Assembly: GCA_934153805.1 (NCBI GenBank)
Contig: CAKPFO010000001.1
Location: 1-64,000, forward strand
Source: an uncultured Clostridia bacterium
Lineage (GTDB): Bacteria; Bacillota; Clostridia; TANB77; CAG-508
Direction of reading: 5' to 3'
DNA: 64,000 bases
Below are positions 28,220 through 37,195 of the stretch, piece after piece (position 1 is the first letter of the stretch; each line of letters opens with the position of its first letter). Below the pieces are notes generated by a model, which was given only the letters and a program-made list of their open reading frames with translations, ran no database searches and was not told the DNA's origin. The position numbers were made by a program, and so were the translations under genes.

Positions 28220-29980
28220 TTACTCTAAAATTGCTTTTATACGTCTTACTCCAGCTGAACTTGCTTCTTCTTTTTTTATTTTGAAATGACCTAGCTCTGA
28301 TGTATTTTTCACATGAGGTCCACCACATAATTCTTTAGAAACATCTCCTATTGTATATACGGTAACTACATCTGGATATTTTTCTATAAACATACATTCT
28401 GCTCCAGATGCAACAGCTTCTTCTTTGCTCATTTCTGCTACAGTTACAGGAATTGATTCTTTTATCCATTCATTTACTAAGTCTTCAACTCTTTGTTTTT
28501 CTTCATCTGTTAATTTATGGTCACAGTTAAAGTCAAATCTCATTCTTTCTGTTGTTATATTTGAACCTCTTTGATGAATACTTTTATCTATTACTTGTTT
28601 TAATGCTGCATTTAAAAGGTGAGTTGCTGTATGATATTTTGTTTCTATTTCACTATTTCCAGCTAGTCCTCCTTTAAATCTTTGTTCTGAACCTGCTCTA
28701 CTTTTTTCTTGATGTTCTTTAAATTTTTCGTTAAATCCTTCTTTATCTACTTCTATTCCTTTTTCCTCAGCAAGTTCTACTGTTAGTTCTAGTGGGAATC
28801 CATAAGTATCATATAATTTAAATGCTAAATCTTTGTTTAATACTTTTGAATCTAGATTTGATACTATTTTTTCAAATTCTCTTAAACCTTTTTCTAATGT
28901 TTTATTAAATTTGTTTAATTCGTTTGTTAATACATCTAATATTACTTCTTTATTTTTTGATAATTCTTCATAATATTTTTCATATTTTTCTATAATCATT
29001 AATGCAAGTGTTCTTTCAAATCCACTTTCTAAGTCAATTCCTATTTTCTTAGCATGTCTTATCATTCTTCTAATTAGTCTTCTTAAAATATAACCTTGGT
29101 CTGTATTTGATGGTTTTATTCCAGAATTATCTCCTGCTATAAATACTGCAGTTCTTATGTGGTCTGCAATAATTCTTATACTCTTTGCATTTTCTGCATA
29201 AGTAGTATTTGACATTTCTTCTATTTTATCTATAACATCTTTCCAAATTGATGTTAAATAGTTATCATCTACACCTTCTAGTATAGCAACTGTTCTTTCA
29301 ACTCCCATACCTGTGTCTACATTTCTTTTTGGTAAATCTGTTATTGTCCCATCTGGATGCTTTTCATATTGCATAAATACATTGTTCCAAATTTCTACCC
29401 ATCTTTTATCTTCTGGATCATGTTTTACTGGTACTTCGTCTTCACTTCTCCAATAAAATATCTCTGTATCTGGTCCGCAAGGTCCTACTTCTCCTGCTAT
29501 CCAGAAATTATCATCTTTACCTAAATAGCTTATTCTTTCTTCTGGTATTCCTAGACTTTTCCATGTATTGGCAGATTCCTCATCTCTAGGAATTGTTTCA
29601 TCACCTTTAAATACTGTTACTGCTAATTTTTCTACTGGTATATTTAATACACTTGTTAAAAATTCAAAACTCCATGAAATAGCTTCTTTTTTAAAATAAT
29701 CCCCTAAACTCCAGTTTCCTAACATTTCAAAAAATGTATGGTGAGTTTTATCTCCTATTTCTTCTAGGTCGTTTGTTCTGATACATTTTTGGTAATCACA
29801 TAAACGTGTTCCTAAAGGATGCTTTTGTCCCATTAAATATGGTACTAGTGGTTGCATTCCTGCTGTATTAAATAAAACACTAGGGTCATTTTCTGGCACT
29901 ACTGGTGCTGATGGTATTTGAACATGTCCTTTTCCTACAAAAAAGTTTATATATAGATCTTTTAAATTTACTTGCTTCAT
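28220..29980 (-). CDS. alaS: Alanyl-tRNA synthetase, short form lacking the C-terminal domain
   Basis: Charges tRNA-Ala. The catalytic class II core is present (NDPSVLFNTAGMQPLVPYLMG, RTNDLEEIGDKTHHTFFEMLGNWSLGDYF in part, DTGMGVERT, RRLIRRMIRHAK). So is the editing domain with zinc ligands HTATHLLNAAL and CGGPHVKNTSELG. The protein ends soon after, at 586 residues. Standard AlaRS is about 870 and carries an oligomerisation/C-Ala domain. The region downstream contains no remnant of that domain, so the short form looks natural rather than truncated by mutation. AAGGAGAG precedes the ATG. No T-box was seen in the short upstream region. Confidence 0.92.
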   Translation of the reverse strand: MKQVNLKDLYINFFVGKGHVQIPSAPVVPENDPSVLFNTAGMQPLVPYLMGQKHPLGTRLCDYQKCIRTNDLEEIGDKTHHTFFEMLGNWSLGDYFKKEAISWSFEFLTSVLNIPVEKLAVTVFKGDETIPRDEESANTWKSLGIPEERISYLGKDDNFWIAGEVGPCGPDTEIFYWRSEDEVPVKHDPEDKRWVEIWNNVFMQYEKHPDGTITDLPKRNVDTGMGVERTVAILEGVDDNYLTSIWKDVIDKIEEMSNTTYAENAKSIRIIADHIRTAVFIAGDNSGIKPSNTDQGYILRRLIRRMIRHAKKIGIDLESGFERTLALMIIEKYEKYYEELSKNKEVILDVLTNELNKFNKTLEKGLREFEKIVSNLDSKVLNKDLAFKLYDTYGFPLELTVELAEEKGIEVDKEGFNEKFKEHQEKSRAGSEQRFKGGLAGNSEIETKYHTATHLLNAALKQVIDKSIHQRGSNITTERMRFDFNCDHKLTDEEKQRVEDLVNEWIKESIPVTVAEMSKEEAVASGAECMFIEKYPDVVTVYTIGDVSKELCGGPHVKNTSELGHFKIKKEEASSAGVRRIKAILE

Positions 29981-30120
29981 TATACATTCTCTCCTTTATA
30001 TTCTCTTCTAAACTTGAATAATTATATTACAATTTTATATATTTTTCAACTGTTATAGGCGAATTTTGTTATTAAAGCCTCCTTTTATTTTTTATAATAT
30101 TTACACTAACCTTTCTTTTC

Positions 30121-30172
30121 AAAAAAGACAATATATATTTAGCTATATACTGCCTATATATTGTCTTTTTTA
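30121..30172. terminator. Bidirectional hairpin downstream of the pilin-like gene
   Basis: AAAAAAGACAATATATA pairs with TATATTGTCTTTTTT across 30121-30172. It ends the minus-strand pilin-like transcript 50 bp past its stop. Confidence 0.75.
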
Positions 30173-30220
30173 TTTAATTTATATTTTATTATTTTTCTGA
30201 TTATTTTTGCATTGTTATTC

Positions 30221-31999
30221 TTATTCTGTTACTTGATTTTCTTGTAGTTGCCATTTTAGAATTGGATAGCCATTGTTATATTTCCATGTTCCATCTTCAT
30301 TTTGAATATCGTTTGTATAAGCATCTCCTAATGTTGTTGCATAAGATTTTAATGTATTTGCATCAACTGGTGTTGCATTAGTGTTGCTTGAAGGATATCC
30401 ATAAGTTGCTCCACAACCTTTTAGCCAATAATTGTTGCTATAAATTAAATTAGGGGTTCCCCTATAAGAACTCTTTTTGTTAAATATTCCACTAATTTCA
30501 TTTCCTGTCAAAGTTCCTATTGAATAATTATTAGTTAAGTATATGTTTCCACTTCCTTCAGCATAAGATACAATTCCGCCAGTATTCGTATGTCCATAAA
30601 CACTTCCTGTATTATAGCAATTTGATATCGTTGCGTTTCCAACTCCTCCTTTATAACCTACAATTCCTCCTGCTAGGTAATAAGTATTATTTGAACCACT
30701 ATCGGTTGTTTTTATTTGTCCTATATTATAACACGAATCTACTAAACACCCGTCCATACCAATTGAACCTACAATTCCTCCTGTACTATGCTTTCCTGTT
30801 ATATTTCCTTTGTTTGAGCACTTCTTAATTATGCTATTTTCTGAAATATGTCCCACTATTCCTCCTATATGCGCATTTCCCAAAAAATTAACTTTATTAT
30901 TGCAATTCTGCACATCCGTATTATATGCCAAACCTATAATTGCTGCTCCATTTGAACTATTTATATTTACATATCCATTTTCCATTTTTATATTTTTTAT
31001 ATTGGCATTTTTTACACAACCAAATAATCCTTGGTAATTTTGATTTGTATTTATATATAAATTACTAATTGCTTTATTATTTCCATCAAATATACCATTA
31101 AAACTATTATATTCTGTATCACTAATGTATTTTCCTATCGGCTCCCAACTTACTTCTTTTCCACCTACATTTGCTCCACACACTGTACTTAAATCTATGT
31201 CTGCTCCTAGTTTTACCGTTTTTCCTTCGTAGGTTAATCCACTATTTACTTTATCTCTAAAGCTTGCTAATTGTTCTGCGTTCATTATTGTTTCTTCTGA
31301 TTTTTCTATTATCTTTTTCGTGTATCTATGTCCATTTGTTGTGGTTAGTATTACTTTGTATGTTTTATCAAATTCTATTGTCATGTCTTTTCCTACTGTA
31401 GTTAGTCCATCTGGTTCTAAGGTTAGTGTTGTTCCGTCAGGGTTTTGTATTTCTAATTTTGATATTTCTGCCTCTCCTGTTGCCTTTAGTAATACACTTG
31501 CTTCATACTTTCCATCACTATTTTTTCCTAAATATTCTTTTACTTGTGCCTCTATACTTACTTTTCCTTCTAAGTCTACATCTACTATTGATATAAATTC
31601 TACCTTTTTACTTTCATCTACTTTAAATTGGTATCTATTATATACTACATATATTTCCTTTGGCGAGCCTATATCTACTTCTCCTGCTACTAATCCTACC
31701 TCTTCTAAGGCTACATAGTATGTTACACTACTATCTTCTGCCAGATAATCTATTATATCTTGCAAACTTGCAACTCCGCCTTTTTCTATTATGCATTCAT
31801 CTATTTTTAATTCTATATATTCTTTGGCTGATGCTATCTCATATTTTTCTCTTGCTTCTTTTGTTCTGTTTAGTAGACCATTCTGTCCTAATGTTAAGTT
31901 AATTGCTACGCCTGCTAGAATTATTAACACAATTATTGTAATTACCAACGCTATTAAAGTTATACCACTTTGTCCGTTATTTTGTAACTTTTTCATCAT
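30221..31999 (-). CDS. Pilin-like secreted protein with GLUG repeats
   Basis: 592 residues. The N-terminus is of the type IV prepilin type: a basic leader, Gly, then ITLIALVITIIVLIILAGVA, the helix that prepilin peptidase would expose and that anchors pseudopilins. Residues about 130-250 form a beta-rich region. From about 255 there is NAEQLASFRDKVN...LGADIDLS, followed by repeats of the GLUG type (GGIVGHISENSIIKKCSNKG, GGIVGSIGMDGCLVDSCYN, GGIVGYKGGVGNATISNCYN), a beta-helix-like surface module. The last residues (WKYNNGYPILKWQL) recur in the broken paralogue at 56.1 kb. GGAGGAAG lies before the ATG. Adhesion is inferred. No pilus-assembly gene is nearby. Confidence 0.75.
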   Translation of the reverse strand: MMKKLQNNGQSGITLIALVITIIVLIILAGVAINLTLGQNGLLNRTKEAREKYEIASAKEYIELKIDECIIEKGGVASLQDIIDYLAEDSSVTYYVALEEVGLVAGEVDIGSPKEIYVVYNRYQFKVDESKKVEFISIVDVDLEGKVSIEAQVKEYLGKNSDGKYEASVLLKATGEAEISKLEIQNPDGTTLTLEPDGLTTVGKDMTIEFDKTYKVILTTTNGHRYTKKIIEKSEETIMNAEQLASFRDKVNSGLTYEGKTVKLGADIDLSTVCGANVGGKEVSWEPIGKYISDTEYNSFNGIFDGNNKAISNLYINTNQNYQGLFGCVKNANIKNIKMENGYVNINSSNGAAIIGLAYNTDVQNCNNKVNFLGNAHIGGIVGHISENSIIKKCSNKGNITGKHSTGGIVGSIGMDGCLVDSCYNIGQIKTTDSGSNNTYYLAGGIVGYKGGVGNATISNCYNTGSVYGHTNTGGIVSYAEGSGNIYLTNNYSIGTLTGNEISGIFNKKSSYRGTPNLIYSNNYWLKGCGATYGYPSSNTNATPVDANTLKSYATTLGDAYTNDIQNEDGTWKYNNGYPILKWQLQENQVTE

Positions 32000-32193
32000 T
32001 TATCTTCCTCCATTTTTTTATTTTATATACTTTTACAGTATGACCTTTAAAATTTAACTGTGTAAATTCATTTCCTTCTTTAAATTTACACTTTATTCGA
32101 AATTTCACAAAATTCATCCTATATTTTCATTTTCTAAATTTTAACAACCTTATTATCTCTGCTCTTCCCCCTAACATAAAATTTGTAAAGCAC

Positions 32194-32255
32194 AAAAAAA
32201 GATAGAAAAAAATCCACTAAATTTGCATACCACAAAAAAGCAGATTTTTCCTATC
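32194..32255 (-). terminator. Terminator overlapping a small ORF
   Basis: GATAGGAAAAATC (32243-32255) pairs with GATTTTTTTCTATC (32201-32214), followed by seven T on the minus strand. The first arm lies inside the 40-codon ORF, so translation would interfere with termination. Confidence 0.65.
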
Positions 32256-32339
32256 TCTACTATCATCTATCTTTAATTCAATTAAGCTATCTGTGTGTGC
32301 GTATATGTGTACAGCCACAACGGTTTTAGCTTTCGTCAT
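32217..32339 (-). CDS. Possible leader peptide or small protein, 40 residues
   Basis: The ATG follows AAAGGAG with about 10-bp spacing and a clear promoter (32370-32398). The peptide starts MTKAKTVVAVHIYAHTDSLI and ends LLFCGMQI. I recognise no family. Its 3' third encodes one arm of a terminator that stands between this promoter and the pilin-like gene 220 bp downstream. This geometry resembles transcription attenuation by a leader peptide. Alternatively this is a short untranslated RNA with a chance ORF, and the pilin-like gene has its own promoter closer by (TTTACA-N18-CATACT near 32060). Confidence 0.4.
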   Translation of the reverse strand: MTKAKTVVAVHIYAHTDSLIELKIDDSRDRKNLLFCGMQI

Positions 32340-32369
32340 TTTAAAGTTTCTCCTTTGTTTTTTTCAATT

Positions 32370-32398
32370 ATAATACCATAGTTGAATTTTAAAGTCAA
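32370..32398 (-). promoter_or_regulatory. Promoter of the 40-codon ORF
   Basis: TTGACT (32393-32398), 17 bp, TATTAT (32370-32375) on the minus strand. Confidence 0.6.
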
Positions 32399-32466
32399 TT
32401 CTTAAAGTACAATTTTTATGCTTTGCCTACTCTATATTTGGAAATTTTTTATCTTTCTATTCTTCC

Positions 32467-32495
32467 TTGCAATTTGATTTATTATGATATATAAT
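32467..32495 (+). promoter_or_regulatory. Promoter of the acyl-CoA ligase gene
   Basis: TTGCAA (32467-32472), 17 bp, TATAAT (32490-32495), about 35 bp before the start codon. Confidence 0.65.
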
Positions 32496-32529
32496 AAGCA
32501 CATAAATTTTAGAAAAGGGGTCTTTGAGC

Positions 32530-34263
32530 TTGGAAGATAAAAAGAGAAAACTTTACAAAGGTAGAGAACTTAAGGATTTTAGAGAATTAGTTTCTAGATA
32601 CGAAAATGAATATTCAGACAAAATTGCTTTTACTTATAAGGAAAATCCTAAATCAAAAGAGCATATAAATATAACTTATTCTAAGTTTGTAAAAGATATA
32701 AAAGCATTAGGAACATCTCTTATACATTTAGGTCTTTCTCAAAAAAGAGTTGCTATTATCAGTTCTAACCGCTATGAATGGTGTGTTAGCTACTTAGCTG
32801 TAACTACTTCTAATATGGTTGTAGTTCCTTTAGATAAAGCTTTACCTAGCAATGAAATTGTAAATTTGATAAAAAGAAGCGATGTAGAAGCTATAATTTT
32901 TGACCAAGTATATTTAGATACTATACTTGATTTAAAAAAATCTGATTCTACGAACTTAAAGTATCTAATTTGTATGGATAATATAGAAAATACAGATGTA
33001 GAATTATATACAAAACTATTAAGTAACGGTATCTCTCTTATAGATACTGGAGATGACAAATACGAAAATGTAAAAATAGATGCTAATAAGATGTCTATTA
33101 TGCTGTTTACCTCTGGAACAACATCAATTTCTAAAGCAGTATCTTTGTCTCAAAATAATATATGTAGTGATATTTATGCACTTTCTCAAATGACTGATAT
33201 AAGAAAAGAAGATATATTTTTATCATTCTTGCCTTTACATCATACATTTGAATCTACTTGTACCTTTTTATATGGTACATCTTGTGGAATTACTGTTGCA
33301 TTTTGTGACGGATTAAGATATGTTGCTAGCAATTTAAAAGAATTTAATATTACTGGTTTTGTGTCAGTTCCTTTAGTTTTAGAGGTTATGTACAAAAAAT
33401 TATTAAAAGGTATAGAAGAACAAGGAAAAACATCTTTAGTTAATTGTATGTTCAAAATTTCTAATTTTCTATTAAAATGTGGTATAGATATTAGAAGAAA
33501 AATTTTTAAACCTATTTTAGCTAATTTTGCTCCTAATTTAAGAGTTTTAATAGCAGGTGGAGCTCCTATGAATAAAAATGCAATTGAATGCTTTGTTGGA
33601 TTAGGAATTAATTTATTACAAGGTTATGGTTTAACAGAAACCTCTCCTGTTTTAGCCGGTGAAAATGATAAATATAAACGAGCTGGCTCTGTAGGTTTTC
33701 CTCTACCTGGCATTACAGTTGAAATAGATAATCCAAATGAACATGGTATAGGAGAAATTAAAGCTAAAGGTCCAACTATTATGGAAGGCTACTATGGCAA
33801 TGAAGAAGCTACTAAAGAAGTCCTTAAAGATGGTTGGTTTTACACTGGTGATTTAGGCTATATAGATAGTGATGGATATTTATTTGTTACTGGCAGAAAA
33901 AAAGATGTTATTGTTCTTAAAAACGGAAAAAATATCTATCCAGAAGAGCTTGAAATATTAATTAACAAATTGCCTTATGTTGCTGAAAGTTTAGTATTTG
34001 GTAAACCAGATACTAAAAAAGATGATTTGATTTTATGTGCTAAAATTGTTTATAACAAAGATGTTATGAAAGAAATGTTTAAAGATACTTCAGTAAGCGA
34101 ATATCACGATATTATCTGGAAAGATATAAAAGCCGAGGTAAATAAATCTATGCCAGCATATAAATCTATAAAGGAAATTATTATTACAGATGAACCTTTA
34201 ATAAAAACTACTACTCAAAAAGTTAAACGTTTTGAAGAAATTAAAAAATTATTAGGTGAATAA
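32530..34263 (+). CDS. AMP-binding long-chain fatty acid-CoA ligase-like protein
   Basis: ATP-dependent acyl activation (acyl-AMP, then thioester). The ANL superfamily motifs are present: P-loop LFTSGTTSISKAV (the usual TGxPKG is here TSISKA), LPLHHTFE, GYGLTETSP, WFYTGDLGYIDSDGYLFVTGRKKD, and the catalytic-lysine region KSIKEI...TTTQKVKR near the end. About 577 residues, normal for FadD/acyl-ACP synthetase types. TTG at 32530 is chosen because AAAAGGGG lies 9 bp upstream. Monocistronic. It could also be an o-succinylbenzoate- or acyl-ACP-type ligase; the substrate is not readable. Confidence 0.85.
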   Translation: MEDKKRKLYKGRELKDFRELVSRYENEYSDKIAFTYKENPKSKEHINITYSKFVKDIKALGTSLIHLGLSQKRVAIISSNRYEWCVSYLAVTTSNMVVVPLDKALPSNEIVNLIKRSDVEAIIFDQVYLDTILDLKKSDSTNLKYLICMDNIENTDVELYTKLLSNGISLIDTGDDKYENVKIDANKMSIMLFTSGTTSISKAVSLSQNNICSDIYALSQMTDIRKEDIFLSFLPLHHTFESTCTFLYGTSCGITVAFCDGLRYVASNLKEFNITGFVSVPLVLEVMYKKLLKGIEEQGKTSLVNCMFKISNFLLKCGIDIRRKIFKPILANFAPNLRVLIAGGAPMNKNAIECFVGLGINLLQGYGLTETSPVLAGENDKYKRAGSVGFPLPGITVEIDNPNEHGIGEIKAKGPTIMEGYYGNEEATKEVLKDGWFYTGDLGYIDSDGYLFVTGRKKDVIVLKNGKNIYPEELEILINKLPYVAESLVFGKPDTKKDDLILCAKIVYNKDVMKEMFKDTSVSEYHDIIWKDIKAEVNKSMPAYKSIKEIIITDEPLIKTTTQKVKRFEEIKKLLGE

Positions 34264-34268
34264 ACTAT

Positions 34269-34307
34269 AAATGACCAAGAAATTTAAATCTTGGTCATTT
34301 GTTTTTA
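34269..34307. terminator. Bidirectional terminator between convergent genes
   Basis: Stem AAATGACCAAGA/TCTTGGTCATTT followed by GTTTTTA. It serves the acyl-CoA ligase gene and possibly the converging RNase gene. Confidence 0.85.
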
Positions 34308-34311
34308 TCTT

Positions 34312-35508
34312 TTATTCATTACTAAACATGTGCTTTCTTGTTAATTCTAATAAATTTAACTTTGTAAATTCTATTACCTGTGTTTTAGAACGGTCATTTT
34401 TTAGTTCTTCTTTTAATGTTTCTAAAACCTCTTGTCTGCTCTTGCCTTCTTTCATATCTATATAATCAATTATTATAATTCCTCCAATGTCTCTTAATCT
34501 AAGTTGCTTTGCTATTTCTTTGCTAGCTTCCTTATTTACCTTTAAAACAGTTTCTTCTAAATTTTGTTTTCCTGTAAATTTTCCAGAATTAACATCAATA
34601 GCAGTTAGTGCCTCTGTTTTATCTATTGTTATAAATCCTCCACATTTTAGCCAAACTTTTCTAGCCTTTGCTTTTTCAATTTGGTCGTCAGTATCATACA
34701 TATCTAGCAAATTATCTGTATTTTTTAATTCTACTTTTACGTTACTATCTCTATCTATTTGCTCTATACATTTTTTTACTTCTTCATAGATATTTTGGTC
34801 ATTAACCCATATTTTTTCTATTCCATTATCTATGGTGTCTAATAATATTTTTTCTAGTATTGAACTACTTTTGTATAATTCTTGTGGTTTTCTACTCTTT
34901 ATTGCTTTTTTACTCTTTTCTTGTATTTGATTCCATTTTTGTATTGTGTTTTTTATATCTAATGAAAGTTCTTCTTTACTTTTACCTTGAGCTGCTGTTC
35001 TTACAATTATTCCTACATTGTCTTCTACTGCTTCTTTTACTATCTTTAATAGTCTTTCTCTTTCTTTTTCGTCTTCTATCTTTTTTGATATAGTTATAAA
35101 TTTATCTTTTGGCATAACTACTACAAATCTTCCTGGTATATGTATATCAGTGCTTATTTTGGCTCCTTTTAAACTTGTACTATCTTTTTTTACTTGAACT
35201 AAAATAGGTTTATCCCTCTGTATATATTTTTTTATATTATATTTTTCTAAGTCTTCATTTTTGTTTCCAGTAATTTTGCTTACTTTAGGTAAGATATCTT
35301 TTATATGTATAAATGTATTTTTTTCTTTTCCTATGTCTACAAAAGCTGCTTGCATTCCTGGTAATATATCTTTTACTATTCCTAAATATATATTTCCTTC
35401 TAGTCTTCTAGTAGTATCTTTTTCTTCATATACTTCTTCAAGTTTTCCATTGCTTAATAATGCTATTACTTTTTTATCTTCCTGCTTTTCTATTAGTATC
35501 TCTTGCAT
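34312..35508 (-). CDS. Ribonuclease E/G family protein, short form
   Basis: Single-strand endoribonuclease for mRNA decay and rRNA maturation. The S1 region is at the N-terminus (GNIYLGIVKDILPGMQAAFVD, NTFIHIKDILP) and the DNase I-like catalytic region has LTAIDVNSGKF and GGIIIIDYIDM (Mg-binding Asp). It ends at 398 residues, right after KTQVIEFTKLNLLELTRKHM. The CPxCxG Zn-link used by E. coli RNase E/G for dimer pairing is absent. ATG 35508 has AAAGGAAAG upstream. It lies just 3' of pth, on the same strand. Confidence 0.85.
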   Translation of the reverse strand: MQEILIEKQEDKKVIALLSNGKLEEVYEEKDTTRRLEGNIYLGIVKDILPGMQAAFVDIGKEKNTFIHIKDILPKVSKITGNKNEDLEKYNIKKYIQRDKPILVQVKKDSTSLKGAKISTDIHIPGRFVVVMPKDKFITISKKIEDEKERERLLKIVKEAVEDNVGIIVRTAAQGKSKEELSLDIKNTIQKWNQIQEKSKKAIKSRKPQELYKSSSILEKILLDTIDNGIEKIWVNDQNIYEEVKKCIEQIDRDSNVKVELKNTDNLLDMYDTDDQIEKAKARKVWLKCGGFITIDKTEALTAIDVNSGKFTGKQNLEETVLKVNKEASKEIAKQLRLRDIGGIIIIDYIDMKEGKSRQEVLETLKEELKNDRSKTQVIEFTKLNLLELTRKHMFSNE

Positions 35509-35542
35509 CAAACTTTCCTTTCTTCTTAACTATGCTTTAGAA

Positions 35543-36097
35543 TTAGTTAAATTTATTCATCGCTCTATCTAATCCATTTTTCAATATTTCTACAACTGCC
35601 TGCTTAGCTTTTAAAACTCCCTCTTCTAATGGTTCTTGTCCCTCTTTTGGAATCTTTCCTATTACATAATTTATCATATCATTATTCTCTGGCTTTCCTA
35701 TTCCAACTCTTATACGTGCAAAACCTTCTGAATTTAATTCAGCTACTACTGATTTCATTCCATTGTGAGAGCCACTACTACCTTTTTTTCTTATTCGTAT
35801 TAAGCCAGGTGCTATATCTATATCATCATAAATTACAAATACATTTTGTAATGGAATTTTATAAAAATTTACTACTTGTATAATTGATTTTCCACTTAAA
35901 TTCATGTATGTTTGTGGTTTTAGTAAAATTACTTTTTCTCCTTCAATACTACCGGTTCCTAATAGAGCATCAAACTTATTTTTATTTACCTCTATTTTGT
36001 ACTCTTCTGCTAATTTGTTTATAACATTAAATCCCATATTGTGTCTTGTGTTTGAATACTCTTCTTCTGGATTTCCAAGTCCTACTATTAAATACAT
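35543..36097 (-). CDS. pth: Peptidyl-tRNA hydrolase
   Basis: Recycles stalled peptidyl-tRNA. 184 residues with LIVGLGNPEEEYSNTRHNMG, catalytic His19, LLKPQTYMNLSG, and the VIYDDIDIAPG region carrying the catalytic aspartate, plus GSSGSHNGMKS. Full length, AAGGAGG before the ATG. Probably cotranscribed with the RNase E/G gene downstream. Confidence 0.96.
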   Translation of the reverse strand: MYLIVGLGNPEEEYSNTRHNMGFNVINKLAEEYKIEVNKNKFDALLGTGSIEGEKVILLKPQTYMNLSGKSIIQVVNFYKIPLQNVFVIYDDIDIAPGLIRIRKKGSSGSHNGMKSVVAELNSEGFARIRVGIGKPENNDMINYVIGKIPKEGQEPLEEGVLKAKQAVVEILKNGLDRAMNKFN

Positions 36098-36210
36098 CTT
36101 AACCTCCTTTTGAAATCAAATATTTCTAGCTATTCTTTGGTTTTTTATCTATGATACTTAGTTTTCAATTTTTAGTTCTTACTTTTCATCTTTCAAATTT
36201 CAACTAATAT

Positions 36211-37077
36211 TTATATAAGTTTTTTTAATTCTTCCTCTGAAAACTCATATTTTTTATTACAAAAATTGCATACTAGTTCTGCTTTCTTATCTTCTACAAT
36301 TATTTTTTCTAGTTCTTCTTTTCCTATAGATACAAGTGCATTTTCCATCTTTTCTTTGCTACATGTACATTCATATTTTGGAACTATACCATCTTCTACA
36401 GTTTGTATATTTTCGTCACCTGTTATGTCTTTTGCAATTTCTTCTAAGCTCATGTTTTCATCTAACATTTGGCTTACACTTTTTGCTTCTTTTATTCTAT
36501 TTTCTAGTATAAACAAGTCATCTTCTGTAGCATCTGGCATTGCTGTTACTATGTATCCCCCTGCGCTTCTTACTCCATTTTTATCTACTAATACCCCTAA
36601 TGCTACTGCAGTATTTTTTTGCTCTGATATATAAAAATAATTTGCAAAGTCTTCTGCTATCTCTCCTGAAACGATTTTACTCATTCCTACATATGGTTCT
36701 TTTAGTCCTATATCCTTTATTACATATACATATCCTTCATTTCCAACTGCTGCACCAACATTTAATTTACCATCTTTTCTTAAAGGAAGTTCTATTCCAG
36801 GATTTGCTACATATCCTCTTGTTCTTACTTTACTATCTGAAACAGCTACTATTGTTCCTATTGGTCCGTTTCCTTTTATTTGTAGTGTAACTGTATCTTT
36901 TTCACCTTTTAGTCCTGAAGCAATAATGCTTGCCATTGTTAATGTTCTTCCTAGTGCAGCTGTTGCAAGTGGACTTAAATCATGCACTTTTCTTGCCTCT
37001 TCTACTAACTCTGTAGTAGATACACATACTATATTTATTCTTCCGTTATATGCTAAAAATCTTTTTATATTATCCAT
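36211..37077 (-). CDS. hslO: Redox-regulated chaperone Hsp33
   Basis: Holdase activated by oxidative unfolding. 288 residues: an N-terminal domain with SPLATAALGRTLT, GPIGTIVAVSD, GYVANPG, and a C-terminal zinc redox switch CTCSKEK...CNFCNKKY (CxC and CxxC). Normal length. AAAGGAATG precedes the ATG. Independent transcript between pth and a convergent-looking terminator at 37.15 kb. Confidence 0.96.
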   Translation of the reverse strand: MDNIKRFLAYNGRINIVCVSTTELVEEARKVHDLSPLATAALGRTLTMASIIASGLKGEKDTVTLQIKGNGPIGTIVAVSDSKVRTRGYVANPGIELPLRKDGKLNVGAAVGNEGYVYVIKDIGLKEPYVGMSKIVSGEIAEDFANYFYISEQKNTAVALGVLVDKNGVRSAGGYIVTAMPDATEDDLFILENRIKEAKSVSQMLDENMSLEEIAKDITGDENIQTVEDGIVPKYECTCSKEKMENALVSIGKEELEKIIVEDKKAELVCNFCNKKYEFSEEELKKLI

Positions 37078-37151
37078 TATTTATTTCATTCCTTTCATAA
37101 ATTACGAATATTATACCATATTTTTCCACTCTAATCAATAACACAGCTTTG

Positions 37152-37195
37152 TAAAAATACGAGAACTTAGCTAAACTAACGTTCTCGTATTTTTA
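37152..37195 (-). terminator. Terminator of the glycolipid operon
   Basis: Perfect 15-bp stem TAAAAATACGAGAAC/GTTCTCGTATTTTTA with a 14-base loop. The stem begins inside the last codons of the acyltransferase gene. Confidence 0.8.

Noticed and set aside
29981..30120. T-box riboswitch before alaS
   Set aside because: Only 140 bp are available; no T-box sequence or specifier stem-loop and no terminator/antiterminator pair were found.
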